Part shown: positions 22,931-31,933 of the stretch, piece after piece
Numbering within the stretch: position 1 is the first letter of the stretch
How the letters are laid out: each line of letters begins with the position of its first letter
NCBI GenBank assembly: GCA_004297765.1
Contig: SCTZ01000207.1
Coordinates: 1-39,881, forward strand
Reading direction: 5' to 3'
Length of the DNA: 39,881 nucleotides
Source: Chloroflexota bacterium
GTDB lineage: Bacteria > Chloroflexota > Dehalococcoidia > FW602-bin16
Notes under the pieces: generated by a model
Seen by the model: the letters and a program-made list of their open reading frames with translations, nothing else
Told to the model about the DNA's origin: nothing
Database searches by the model: none
Translations under genes and position numbers: made by a program

Positions 22931-24265
22931 CTAGAGAGCATCAGCCCCAATCTCTTCGAGGGACCGCCCTTTTGTTTCCTCACCCAGAATTGCGACTCCC
23001 AGTGCGCCAACACACAGCATCGACGAAAACATGATGAAGACGGCTCCGTAGCCGACGCTCCAAGAGCTGATGGCGAGGGTCATGGCACCTGGCACGATGA
23101 TCGAGCCGATTCGCCCGAACGCGGAAGCCGATCCAGCGCCTGTGCCTCGAACTCTGGTTGGAAATAGCTCAGCAGTATAGCTGACCATGACACCGCGCGC
23201 AACAGCAATGGCAAGCGATAGCACGCTCCCCCAAAGCAAGATCTCGACAGGCGAGGCCACCCCGCCAAACAGGTAGGCCGCTATGCCGCCAACGAGCAGA
23301 GTGGGAACGAGAACGTATTTGCGCCCCACAATGTCCACCAGGACAGCAGCCGCAATCAGGGACGGGATCTGCACTGCCGTGAAGATCAGCATGTATTGAA
23401 TGCTGCGCATGATCTCCAGACCGCTGACCGCCAGCAACGTCGGCAGCCACACGAAAACCCCATACGAGGCGTAAACGACCACGAACCACAGCAGCCAGGT
23501 GCAGGCCGTCCGCCGCGCCAGCGGGCCCGACCACAACTCTCCAAGACTGGCAATGAGACCTCTGTTCTGGGCAGAGGGCTGGCCTAGCACGCCCTCGATG
23601 TTTACCCCGTAGGTCGCCTGGATATGCGACAGGAACTGCCGCGCCTCATCGAGTCGTCCGCGCGCGGCGAGGTAGCGTGGTGACTCGGGCATGACCCTTT
23701 TCTGTACCAGCACCCACAGCCATGGGATGCCGCCAAAGACGAGTGCCAGACGCCAGCCGAAGGCAGGCAGTAGTACCAGGGAGCCAAGGGCCGCCATTAT
23801 GGCGCCCACTCCGTAGAAGCCCTCTACAGCAGTCACGAGCTTCCCGCGGCTCTTGGCCGGAGCGAACTCGCTCACGAACGCGCCCACAACAGGAGCGACG
23901 CCACCGATGCCAAAGCCGGCAATCAACTGAAAAGCGGCCAAGGATATCCAATCCCATGACACCGCTCCCAGCACGGTGCCCAGCGCCATCAAGAACAAGG
24001 CTAGACGCAGACTGGAGCGTCGTCCAATCCTATCAGCGAGATTGCCCAGGACGATACTGCCGCAGAGCGCCCCTACGGCCGCCGTTATCGCGATTACCGC
24101 GATATGGATCGGCTGTAAACCCCACTCGGCGACAAGTTGGGCCAGCGCAAAGCTCAATACGCCTTGATCAACCGCCACCAGAAGGGTCGCCACTCCAGCG
24201 AGCGACGTGATCTTCCAATGGAATCGCGTAAGCGGTGTTCCCATGACAACCGACGGTGAAGCCAC
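22931..24265 (-). CDS. MFS transporter (organic acid or niacin-like symporter)
   Basis: This 444-aa protein has about 12 membrane segments and major facilitator signatures: ADRIGRRSSL between TM2 and TM3, PESPRYLAARGRLDEAR after TM6 and VDIVGRKYVL in the second half. These are shared by sugar-porter-like, NiaP-like and aromatic-acid:H+ symporters. It probably imports an organic acid or exports a product. I prefer the GTG at 24265 because GAGGGGGAGAGAC stands just before it; an ATG at 24244 is the alternative. Confidence 0.88.
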   Translation of the reverse strand: MASPSVVMGTPLTRFHWKITSLAGVATLLVAVDQGVLSFALAQLVAEWGLQPIHIAVIAITAAVGALCGSIVLGNLADRIGRRSSLRLALFLMALGTVLGAVSWDWISLAAFQLIAGFGIGGVAPVVGAFVSEFAPAKSRGKLVTAVEGFYGVGAIMAALGSLVLLPAFGWRLALVFGGIPWLWVLVQKRVMPESPRYLAARGRLDEARQFLSHIQATYGVNIEGVLGQPSAQNRGLIASLGELWSGPLARRTACTWLLWFVVVYASYGVFVWLPTLLAVSGLEIMRSIQYMLIFTAVQIPSLIAAAVLVDIVGRKYVLVPTLLVGGIAAYLFGGVASPVEILLWGSVLSLAIAVARGVMVSYTAELFPTRVRGTGAGSASAFGRIGSIIVPGAMTLAISSWSVGYGAVFIMFSSMLCVGALGVAILGEETKGRSLEEIGADAL

Positions 24266-24348
24266 GTCTCTCCCCCTCAACCGTTCGCTACGCGGAATGC
24301 GTTGCGATGCCGACGCACCACAGCGCACTCCGCCCGGAGGCACGGGCC

Positions 24349-25428
24349 TTACAACTCGATCTGAGCCGGGTTTATCGCGCCGTATTTCGCCTTGTTGACG
24401 GTGATTTCGATCGCTTCGGGAACCTTATCCAGTCCCTTGACCACGTGCGTGAGCATTGGCTTCACAGACAACTGCCCGGCGGCCAGCATACGCATCGTAT
24501 GCTCCATCAATCTACGCGAGCCAATCCCGGGGAATATCAACCGTATGCTCTTCACTCTGCACCTGTCGTAGTTGAGTTCGCCCTTGGTCCCCAGATGAGC
24601 CACCTGCACGATTTTGCCCTTGGCCCGAACCATGTCTGTGGCCTGATGGATAGCGGCAAAACCGACCGCCCCTCCACCCGCCGCCTCGAAGACAACGTCG
24701 GGTCCGGCCCCGTTGGTCAAATCCAGCACCGCATCGACCGGATCGACCGTCCGAGAATCAACCAACTCGTCCGCGCCCAGTTGCTTTGCGAGCGCGAGGG
24801 CCTCGGCACGCACATCCAGCGCGATGATCTTGCCCGCGCCGGACGCCCGCGCACCTTGGATACAGCCCAATCCCATTGAACCGGCGCCGATCACGACGCA
24901 TGTGTCCCCCAGCTCGAGCTCGGCGCTAGCCACCGCCTCGATCGATTCGCTCAGGGGCTGGACGCCGGCCGCCTCGTGGTCGGACACCGCGGGCAGGACC
25001 CTGGTGAGCACGTCGGCCGGCAAGACGGCATACTCGGCCAGACAGCCGGGAAGATGGAATCCGACGGTGCTGCGACTTGCGCAGAGGTCCGGACGTCCGT
25101 CGAGACAGTTCCCACATTTATGGCAGACCACCATATTGCTGGCACAGACCCGATCGCCCACCTCCAGCCGCTCCACCCCCGCGCCAACCTCGACGACCGT
25201 GGCGCAGAACTCGTGACCAAACAACTGCATCGGCTGCCCTTCGGCAAAGCGGGTCCGCAGGAACTCGTAGTTGATGCTGCGCAGCCCTCTGGCGAGGAGC
25301 GCCTCGGTGAGGCTGAGCTGCACCACGCTGGTCTTGAGCAGGACCCAGCCCGGCTGCACTGCCGGGACTGGGACCTCGTCCAGTCGCGCATCGTTGAATC
25401 CGTACCATCTCCAGGCTCGCATTAGCAT
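24349..25428 (-). CDS. Zinc-dependent alcohol dehydrogenase (MDR family)
   Basis: This 359-aa medium-chain dehydrogenase has the catalytic zinc segment GHEFCATVVEVG and the structural zinc cysteines CHKCGNCLDGRPDLC. A GAGSMGLG nucleotide-binding fold follows. It resembles threonine and sorbitol dehydrogenases. The start ATG (25426-25428) shares a base with the stop of the MoaD-like gene (TGATG). It should interconvert an alcohol and an aldehyde or ketone with NAD(P)H. Position directly behind the AOR genes suggests that the aldehyde is the shared metabolite. Confidence 0.93.
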   Translation of the reverse strand: MLMRAWRWYGFNDARLDEVPVPAVQPGWVLLKTSVVQLSLTEALLARGLRSINYEFLRTRFAEGQPMQLFGHEFCATVVEVGAGVERLEVGDRVCASNMVVCHKCGNCLDGRPDLCASRSTVGFHLPGCLAEYAVLPADVLTRVLPAVSDHEAAGVQPLSESIEAVASAELELGDTCVVIGAGSMGLGCIQGARASGAGKIIALDVRAEALALAKQLGADELVDSRTVDPVDAVLDLTNGAGPDVVFEAAGGGAVGFAAIHQATDMVRAKGKIVQVAHLGTKGELNYDRCRVKSIRLIFPGIGSRRLMEHTMRMLAAGQLSVKPMLTHVVKGLDKVPEAIEITVNKAKYGAINPAQIEL

Positions 25429-25709
25429 CAAAGCTTCTCCGTTTCTCTCTCGCGTGGCCAGGGCCTAGCTCCCCCGGCCATGGGAGGAAAGAGAGCGATC
25501 TCGCTTCCCGGCTGCAAGACATGGTTGATGTCCACTTGTTTGCCATGAACTACAATGATGCCAGCCTGAGCCGCAGGGATATGCAGCTTGCTCAGCAGAG
25601 TGCTGATAGAGCTTCCTTCTTCTAGCTCCACCTGGAACGGCTCGGCACCTCTGGGTTCAGGTCCGAGTTTTCTGAGGGTCGCGTATAGCCTCACCTCTAC
25701 TGACAACAT
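25428..25709 (-). CDS. MoaD/ThiS-like sulfur carrier with a tail after Gly-Gly
   Basis: This 93-aa beta-grasp protein (MLSVEVRLYATLRKLG through SEIALFPPMAGG) donates sulfur to pterin-dithiolene formation, here presumably for the tungsten cofactor of the adjacent AOR. Normal MoaD ends exactly at Gly-Gly. This one continues for 13 residues (ARPWPRERETEKL), so the tail would have to be removed before adenylylation. The codons at the Gly-Gly form a run of five G; a one-base shift there would terminate almost at once. It lies in the AOR operon between the FAD subunit and ADH. Confidence 0.85.
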   Translation of the reverse strand: MLSVEVRLYATLRKLGPEPRGAEPFQVELEEGSSISTLLSKLHIPAAQAGIIVVHGKQVDINHVLQPGSEIALFPPMAGGARPWPRERETEKL

Positions 25710-25736
25710 AAGCCTGTCCTCGACTTCACGAGATGA

Positions 25737-27008
25737 TCACCGTACGCTCGCCATGATCTTGCCTAGATCAAGAGGGTTCCTGGCCAGGGAGTTCTTCCAT
25801 TTCTGCACGTTGACTTGCTGTCGCATCAAGGAAAGGAGCAGCCCGCAGTCATCGGTCTTTCCTATCAGCACCGCCCCCACGATTCTGTTGTCCTGAAGCA
25901 CGATTCTGCGGTAGACCTTCGACCGCGGCTCTTTCAGCGTGAATTCCTCGTGGTTCTCCTGAGCGCGTGAAACTCCCATGGAGGCCACCGATATCCCCTG
26001 CACGTCAAGCACGTTTCTGCTCACTCCGCCGTCGAACGCCAGGGTTCCCCCGGCCATGTTGGTTCCGGCTACCTTCCCTTGCTCCACGGCGGTGGGCCAG
26101 ATACCATGCACGGTCCGCTCACCGGTCAGGAAATCCTGGCTTTCGGCCACATCTCCGGCTGCGTAGACGTTGGGGACATTGGTACGCATAGCCGCGTCGA
26201 CCAGAATGCCACGGTCGGTGGCGATGCCGGACCCCTTCACGGCATCCAGGTTGGGCTCAGCGCCCGTCGCCACAATGATCAGGTCAGCCGTGAGCGCCTG
26301 CCCGTTCTGCAGGATTACTTGCTTCCGACCATCTGCCGCCACACTGATCTCTTGGATATTGCTCCCTTTGATGATGCGGATGTCCCCCTTGGATAAGACG
26401 TTCTCCTCCAGGAATAGCCCCCCTTCAGGGTCCACGATACGCCGCAGTATCTGGTCTCCGCGCAGAAGCAAAGTGAGCCGGCGCCCGTTGCCTTCCAGGC
26501 ACTTGATGGCTTGAAATGCCACCAGACCCGCGCCATAGATGAGGACGTCCTTTGCCTGAGCGGCCTTGGCGCGGATCCGTGTCGCATCATCCAATGTCCA
26601 CATCGTAAGAACGCCCTCCTGGTCGATGCCACGCACCTGCGGGCGCAGGGGACGAGCGCCTGTCGCGATTAACAGTTTGTCGTATGGCACCTTCAAGCCA
26701 TTGACCCTGACTACCTGCGCCTGAGTATCGACACCATCCACCTTGGCCCCAAGGATGGTTTGGACGCCCATCTGCTCGAAGTGCTTCGGTCTCCGCGTAA
26801 AGAGAAGATCCTCTGGCATGTCACCGGATATGAGGTAGGGGAGCAACATCTTCGAGTATGCTGCTCCCGGATCCTCGGAAACGAGCGTAATGGCAGCGCG
26901 AGAATCGATGCCGCGAATAGCCTGAATGGCGCGTAGCCCAGCCGGTCCGCTTCCGACCATCACATGCTTCGGACGAGAACCTTGTGTCGTGCTATCTAGC
27001 TCTGGCAC
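25737..27008 (-). CDS. aorC: FAD-dependent NAD(P)H oxidoreductase, AorC-like subunit
   Basis: This 423-aa pyridine-nucleotide-disulfide oxidoreductase-fold protein has the FAD motif VGSGPAGLRAIQA near the N-terminus and a second dinucleotide motif YGAGLVAFQAIKCL. The segment VYAAGDVAES marks FAD binding. There are no redox cysteines of the glutathione reductase type. In Aromatoleum the AorABC complex has such a subunit for NAD reduction, and the gene order here (polyferredoxin, W-subunit, FAD-subunit) matches. The GTG at 27008 follows AAAGGGGGTAACGCC; a TTG at 27044 overlapping the AOR stop is the alternative. Confidence 0.85.
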   Translation of the reverse strand: MPELDSTTQGSRPKHVMVGSGPAGLRAIQAIRGIDSRAAITLVSEDPGAAYSKMLLPYLISGDMPEDLLFTRRPKHFEQMGVQTILGAKVDGVDTQAQVVRVNGLKVPYDKLLIATGARPLRPQVRGIDQEGVLTMWTLDDATRIRAKAAQAKDVLIYGAGLVAFQAIKCLEGNGRRLTLLLRGDQILRRIVDPEGGLFLEENVLSKGDIRIIKGSNIQEISVAADGRKQVILQNGQALTADLIIVATGAEPNLDAVKGSGIATDRGILVDAAMRTNVPNVYAAGDVAESQDFLTGERTVHGIWPTAVEQGKVAGTNMAGGTLAFDGGVSRNVLDVQGISVASMGVSRAQENHEEFTLKEPRSKVYRRIVLQDNRIVGAVLIGKTDDCGLLLSLMRQQVNVQKWKNSLARNPLDLGKIMASVR

Positions 27009-27040
27009 TTCGGCGTTACCCCCTTTACGAGGAGTCACAA

Positions 27041-28846
27041 TCAACTATTCAATCCCAACTCTACCAACTTGGCGGGCGTTGGTCGGCCTTCCGGGTCCCA
27101 GCCACGAGCCGCGTAGTACTCTGGCAGCATCTCGCTCAACTTCGAAACCTGTCCCGCGGTGGGGCCAGCCGGAATAGGCTCCTCCAGGAGTCGCTTTGGC
27201 AGGGTGTCGCCTTCCATGGTGAAGCCGGCCCGAAGATTAAAGAGGCGTTCGATATTCCAGATCCGCTCGCCGGCCAGTACTACGCTCGGCACCGTGTAGC
27301 CCGCTCCAGTGGCTGCCTCGAGCAGTGCCGCCATATCGTCGGGCCCAAGTCCGAGAGAATAGAACAGACATGTTGGGATGGAATCGATCACCGCGATTAG
27401 ATCCTGAAATATCTTGGTGAGCATCCCTTTGCCCTCGGCGGCGGTGGGATCGACCTTCATCGGTACACCGAAGGTCTCCGCGCCGTTCGTGTAGCCCTTG
27501 GAGTGATCTCCGCCGCGGTTCGACGTGGCCGCGTGCAATCCCATGCCCTGGAGGGCGCGAAGATCATAGGCTGCCAGTTCCTGGCCTTTTACCGTCATGG
27601 ACAATTCAGGCCGCCCGTACTTCTTCGCCATACGGGCGGAGCCTTCCGCCAATATGTCTCCGAATCCCTCGCGGGCCGCGGTTTTCTCCACCATGGTGAC
27701 CATGGCCTCCGCGCTGCCAAAGGTCAGCGGAATGCCCGCCTCCTCGACAGTAATAAGGCCCTTCTCGTACAACTCCATGGCACAGGCGATCGTAAGCCCC
27801 ATCGAGATAGTGTCGAGCCCAAGATCGTTGCATAGGTTGTTAGCTTTCAGAACGGCCGGGAGATCATCCACTCCACAGGCCGCGCCCAGGGCCCAGAGGT
27901 TTTCATACTCGGGTCCTTCGGCCGCGCCCTTGTACCTGCTATCGTTTGTTCGATACACCGGCGAGCATCCGACAGGACAGGAAATGCAGCCCTTATGCCG
28001 CACAACGAATTGGTCATGCAGGACTTCGCCGCTGATGCCCTCGGCCTTCGGAAAATTGCCCTGCTGGAAGTTGTTGCTGGGGAAGCTTCCCACAGCATTC
28101 ATGACGTTGACGATGCCGGAAGTCCCAAAGGTGGGAAAGGCTTGACCGGTGAACGGAGAGGCCTTCAGTTTGGCTATTGCGGCTAAGCTGGCCGCACGCA
28201 GTGCGCCCACATCCGCCACTCCGACGGCTTTTGTACCCCTCACGGCGATGGCCTTCAGGTTCTTGGAACCCATCACGGCTCCAACGCCTGAACGTCCGGC
28301 GGCTCTCTGCTTGTCATTCTGGATGCTTGCGAACAGGACCAGGTTCTCACCGGCCGGCCCGATTCCCGCGACCTTCGCCTCGTCACTGGTTTCCTGCTTG
28401 ATTAGATCCTCAGTTTCCCAGTAAGGTCGCCCCCACAGATGCTCTGCCGAGCGTATCTCCGCCGAGTCATCGCTTATCCATAGGTAGCTGGGTTTCTCCG
28501 CCTTTCCCTCGATGATGACCATGTCGTAACCCGCGAATTTTAGCTCGGCGGGGAAGTGACCACCAGAGTTGGAAAAGGCCAGGCCGCCCGTCAGAGGGCT
28601 TTTTGTGACGACGGTATATCTGCCCGAGCCCGGAGCAACTGTGCCGGAGAGGGGGCCCGAGGCGAATATCAGCTTGTTGTCCGGACCAAGCGGCTCCGTC
28701 TTCGCCACACCTTCGTCGAAAAGAACCTTGGCCGCCAGTCCGCGACCTCCCAGAAAATCCCTGGACAGATTGGGGTCGATTTCTTCGCTTCGGCATAGGC
28801 CCGTGGACAAGTTGACGCGCAGCAGAACTCCGGTCCAGCCTCTCAT
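27041..28846 (-). CDS. aorB: Tungsten aldehyde:ferredoxin oxidoreductase (AorB-like)
   Basis: This 601-aa protein has the AOR hallmarks: an N-terminal GGRGLAAKVLFDEG, GRYTVVTKSPLTGGLAFSNSG pterin-binding residues and RSGVGAVMGSKNLKAIAVRG. The cluster cysteines are CISCPVGC and, near the C-terminus, DSIPTCLFYS. It oxidises aldehydes to acids, or reduces acids, at a tungsten bis-pterin centre. The ATG at 28846 overlaps the stop of the ferredoxin gene by one base (TAATG); a longer frame to 28963 would run across that gene. Its electron partners are encoded on both sides. Confidence 0.93.
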   Translation of the reverse strand: MRGWTGVLLRVNLSTGLCRSEEIDPNLSRDFLGGRGLAAKVLFDEGVAKTEPLGPDNKLIFASGPLSGTVAPGSGRYTVVTKSPLTGGLAFSNSGGHFPAELKFAGYDMVIIEGKAEKPSYLWISDDSAEIRSAEHLWGRPYWETEDLIKQETSDEAKVAGIGPAGENLVLFASIQNDKQRAAGRSGVGAVMGSKNLKAIAVRGTKAVGVADVGALRAASLAAIAKLKASPFTGQAFPTFGTSGIVNVMNAVGSFPSNNFQQGNFPKAEGISGEVLHDQFVVRHKGCISCPVGCSPVYRTNDSRYKGAAEGPEYENLWALGAACGVDDLPAVLKANNLCNDLGLDTISMGLTIACAMELYEKGLITVEEAGIPLTFGSAEAMVTMVEKTAAREGFGDILAEGSARMAKKYGRPELSMTVKGQELAAYDLRALQGMGLHAATSNRGGDHSKGYTNGAETFGVPMKVDPTAAEGKGMLTKIFQDLIAVIDSIPTCLFYSLGLGPDDMAALLEAATGAGYTVPSVVLAGERIWNIERLFNLRAGFTMEGDTLPKRLLEEPIPAGPTAGQVSKLSEMLPEYYAARGWDPEGRPTPAKLVELGLNS

Positions 28847-29325
28847 TACGCCTTCACCTCCCGCGCAGCCATCATTTGTTTTGCAAGCGCCTTTCGCTTC
28901 TTGGCCCCGGAGGCGTCGACCGCCTCGTACCTTATGGCCCCGGTAGGACAGAACGGGATGCACTCGGGTTCGCCATTACAGTTGTCACACTTGATCGCTT
29001 TGCCTTGTTTCGAGTCGTACATGATGGTGCCGAAGGGGCAGGCCATCGTGCACATGCGGCACCCGATGCACCTGGCGTTGTCGACCACCAGTGCGCCAAC
29101 CGACTCGTCTCGTCTGATTGCGGTCGACGGGCATACCTCGGCACACCACGCCTCGTCACATTGCGTGCAAACCACCGGTAGATAGAATGCGTCATCGTCA
29201 AAAATGCTGAGCTGAATTCTGGACGTGGCCGGATTGAACTCCCCCGTTGTCTTCATGGAGCATGCCAATTCGCACATTCGACACGCGGTACACTTGGACT
29301 GATCGATCGCGAGAATCTTGCCCAT
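28846..29325 (-). CDS. aorA: Polyferredoxin with four [4Fe-4S] motifs (AorA-like)
   Basis: This 159-aa protein has four cysteine groups: CTACRMCELAC, CTQCDEAWCAEVCP, CIGCRMCTMACP and CDNCNGEPECIPFCP. They are suited to four [4Fe-4S] clusters, as in the HycB/AorA family. It would carry electrons between the AOR tungsten subunit and the FAD subunit. Directly upstream of the AOR gene and translationally coupled to it, it opens the aor block, 44 bp after the sugar-permease stop. Confidence 0.92.
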   Translation of the reverse strand: MGKILAIDQSKCTACRMCELACSMKTTGEFNPATSRIQLSIFDDDAFYLPVVCTQCDEAWCAEVCPSTAIRRDESVGALVVDNARCIGCRMCTMACPFGTIMYDSKQGKAIKCDNCNGEPECIPFCPTGAIRYEAVDASGAKKRKALAKQMMAAREVKA

Positions 29326-29369
29326 TGTTCGACCCCCTTCTTCTTCTCAATCTTGAGTTGGACACCCGA

Positions 29370-30368
29370 TCACTCGTAGCGCCTGCTCCGTAGTTGGTCG
29401 ACGGTGACCGCGAAGAGTAGGAAAGCACCTCGCGCTATCATCTGGTAGTAGACCGGCACGTTCAGCAGAACCAAGCCATTATTGACAGTGCCGATCAGTA
29501 GCACCCCCAGTAAGGTTCCTTGAATGGTTCCAGCCCCGCCCTTCAGGCTGGCTCCTCCGAGCAGAACAGCCGTGAACACGTCCATCTCGTAGCTGGCGGC
29601 CATCTCAGGAAGCGCAGCACCCATCTTGGCGGACAATATGACGCCGCTCAGGGCCGCTGAACCGGCGCAGATGACAAACGCCACAACTTTGTACAGATTG
29701 ACGTCGATACCCGCGAGCCAACTGGCGGTAGGATTGCCGCCGGTCGAGTAGATATGTCGACCGAAGGCCGTCTGCGTAAGGATAAAGTAGGCTCCGACAT
29801 ACAGAGCCAGCATGATGATGAGATGAAAGGGTATACCCAGCACATAGCCACGCCCCAGAAACACCAGACCAGGGTCTTTAATGTCGATTCCCCAGCCACC
29901 CGTGTAGACGAAGGCGAGCCCGCGAACGATAGGTAGCATCGCGATCGTAGCGATGATGGGGTTGACCCCGATACGCGTGACGGCAAGACCATTCGTGATG
30001 CCAATCACCACTCCGACGAGAATCCCGATCGGCACGGCCATCCACCACGGCAGCCCCGATGCAACCAAGCCAGCTGTCACGACGCCGGCAAGAGCAATGG
30101 TCGAGCCGATGGAGAGGTCAACGCTCTCGGCTATGATTCCGAAGGTCAACCCGACCGCGGCGATACCGATCACGGCCACCGACGTGGTGATATTGAAGAG
30201 ATTCTGCAGCGTGAGGAAGTACGGCGAGAGGATCGAGAACAAGACGGTCAGAAGCGCCAGCATCACTAGCAGGCCGAGCGTCCTGACCTCCGTCAACGAC
30301 TGTCCCAGCGTCGGCATTGAGTATCGTGATGTCGTTTTGGTGGTATTTAACGAGATCGTCTCACTCAT
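29370..30368 (-). CDS. Ribose-type ABC permease (RbsC family)
   Basis: This 332-aa membrane protein has 8-10 hydrophobic segments and the family signatures GIIAESVDLSIGSTIALAGV and GGASLKGGAGTIQGTLLG. It forms the channel for the importer encoded with the ATPase and lipoprotein upstream. The ATG at 30368 overlaps the ATPase stop by 8 bp; a longer frame to 30437 is not supported. RbsC-family permeases transport pentoses, inositols, autoinducer-2, urea-like compounds or others, so the substrate is open. Confidence 0.93.
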   Translation of the reverse strand: MSETISLNTTKTTSRYSMPTLGQSLTEVRTLGLLVMLALLTVLFSILSPYFLTLQNLFNITTSVAVIGIAAVGLTFGIIAESVDLSIGSTIALAGVVTAGLVASGLPWWMAVPIGILVGVVIGITNGLAVTRIGVNPIIATIAMLPIVRGLAFVYTGGWGIDIKDPGLVFLGRGYVLGIPFHLIIMLALYVGAYFILTQTAFGRHIYSTGGNPTASWLAGIDVNLYKVVAFVICAGSAALSGVILSAKMGAALPEMAASYEMDVFTAVLLGGASLKGGAGTIQGTLLGVLLIGTVNNGLVLLNVPVYYQMIARGAFLLFAVTVDQLRSRRYE

Positions 30369-31851
30369 TCTCCACCCCCAGGGAGCAGGAGAGCAATTTC
30401 TCCTTGGTAGCCTGTGCGCGAGAGAACTCCCCGACAATGCCTCCTTTTCTCATCACTAGGATCCTGTCGGCGATGCCCAATATCTCGGGCAAATCAGACG
30501 AAACCATAATCACGCCTAGCCCCTGTGCACAGAGGCTTTCCAGCAGGTTATAGATGTCTACTTTGGCCCCTACGTCGATCCCCTGGGTCGCGTCGTTGAG
30601 AATAAGCACACGGGCCTTACTCTCCAACCACTTGGAGATCACGATCTTCTGTTGGTTCCCACCGCTGAGGTTGGATACCTTCTGGCTGAGCCGGGCGGCG
30701 CGAATTCCCAATTCGCTGACCCATCGCCGGACCGCTGCCGTCTCGCTGCCCTTATCCAGCCTCAGGCCACGGCTGTACTGAGACAGGTTGGCCAGTGTGA
30801 TGTTCTCCTTGACGCTCATCGACAGCACGAGGCCCTCGTTCCTTCTGTCGAACGGTACGAACCCGACGCCGGACCGTTTTGCGTGTTTGGGCGACCGAAA
30901 ACGGACGCTCGCTCCGTTCACGGTGATATCCCCTGCATCCACCTTGCGTGCCCCGAATAGCGCTTCGCTCAGCATGCTCTGTCCCGCGCCCATCAGCCCA
31001 TACAGTCCCAGGATTTCGCCTTTGCACAGGCTGAAACTAATGTTATGAAGGGAGCCAGTGATAGTAAGGCCATTGGCCTTCAGAACCGGCTCCCCCTTGG
31101 GGATGTCTCTCTTGGGGTACATCTCCCCGAGTTCCCTGCCGATCATCAACTCAACCAACTGCGCCTGGCTTGTTTCTCGCGGGATGACGGTGCCGGCGTG
31201 CGTTCCATCCCGCAGCACTGTTATCCGGTCGACCAGTCCCAGCACCTCGTCTAGATGGTGCGATACGTAGATGATCGAGACGCCGCTCTCTTTCAGCCGT
31301 AGTGCGATGTCGAACAGCGCTTGCCTTTCTTGCTCGTTGAGAGCGGCTGTCGGCTCGTCCATGATCAAGATCTTGGCGTTGGCAGAGACGGCTTTCGCGA
31401 TCTCCAGGAGTTGCTTTTCCGCAACTCCGAGATTCTTCACCAGGGTCCGCGGATTCAAGTTGAGACCGATCTGATCCAACAGAGTCCGTGCATCCCGATG
31501 CATCTGATCCCAGTGCACGATGCCGCCCCGTCTGAGCGGTGGGCGTCCCAGAAAGATGTTTTCCGCCACGCTCAACTCAGGAACAAGGTTTGCCTCCTGA
31601 TACACGGCGCGGATACCGGCGGTCGCGGCCGCTTTAGGGCTGGCGATCTCTCTCTTTGCCCCATCAATGAGGATCTCGCCACCGTCCTTCTGGTAGAAAC
31701 CCGTGAGTATCTTTATCAATGTCGACTTGCCAGCCCCGTTTTCGCCCACAAGGGCGTGGATTTCTCCTGACAGCAACTCGAAATCCACGCTGTCCAGAGC
31801 CTTGACCCCTGGGAAGCTTTTGGTGATGCCTTTCGCTTCCAACGCCTTCAT
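30361..31851 (-). CDS. Ribose-type ABC ATPase with two nucleotide domains (RbsA family)
   Basis: This 496-aa tandem ATPase: domain 1 has Walker A GENGAGKSTL and Walker B ILIMDEPTAAL. Domain 2 has a degenerate Walker A (GLMGAGQSML, no Lys), as is usual in RbsA, MglA and XylG, with signature LSGGNQQK. It energises the importer with the permease downstream. It lies 82 bp after the binding-protein stop. Confidence 0.94.
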   Translation of the reverse strand: MKALEAKGITKSFPGVKALDSVDFELLSGEIHALVGENGAGKSTLIKILTGFYQKDGGEILIDGAKREIASPKAAATAGIRAVYQEANLVPELSVAENIFLGRPPLRRGGIVHWDQMHRDARTLLDQIGLNLNPRTLVKNLGVAEKQLLEIAKAVSANAKILIMDEPTAALNEQERQALFDIALRLKESGVSIIYVSHHLDEVLGLVDRITVLRDGTHAGTVIPRETSQAQLVELMIGRELGEMYPKRDIPKGEPVLKANGLTITGSLHNISFSLCKGEILGLYGLMGAGQSMLSEALFGARKVDAGDITVNGASVRFRSPKHAKRSGVGFVPFDRRNEGLVLSMSVKENITLANLSQYSRGLRLDKGSETAAVRRWVSELGIRAARLSQKVSNLSGGNQQKIVISKWLESKARVLILNDATQGIDVGAKVDIYNLLESLCAQGLGVIMVSSDLPEILGIADRILVMRKGGIVGEFSRAQATKEKLLSCSLGVENE

Positions 31852-31933
31852 AGCGATAGCTCCGAATCAGACGATTTCTCGCAAGAACGGCGCTCGCTGA
31901 TGCCAGCTCGAGTTGCGTAGGAGCCGCCCAGCA

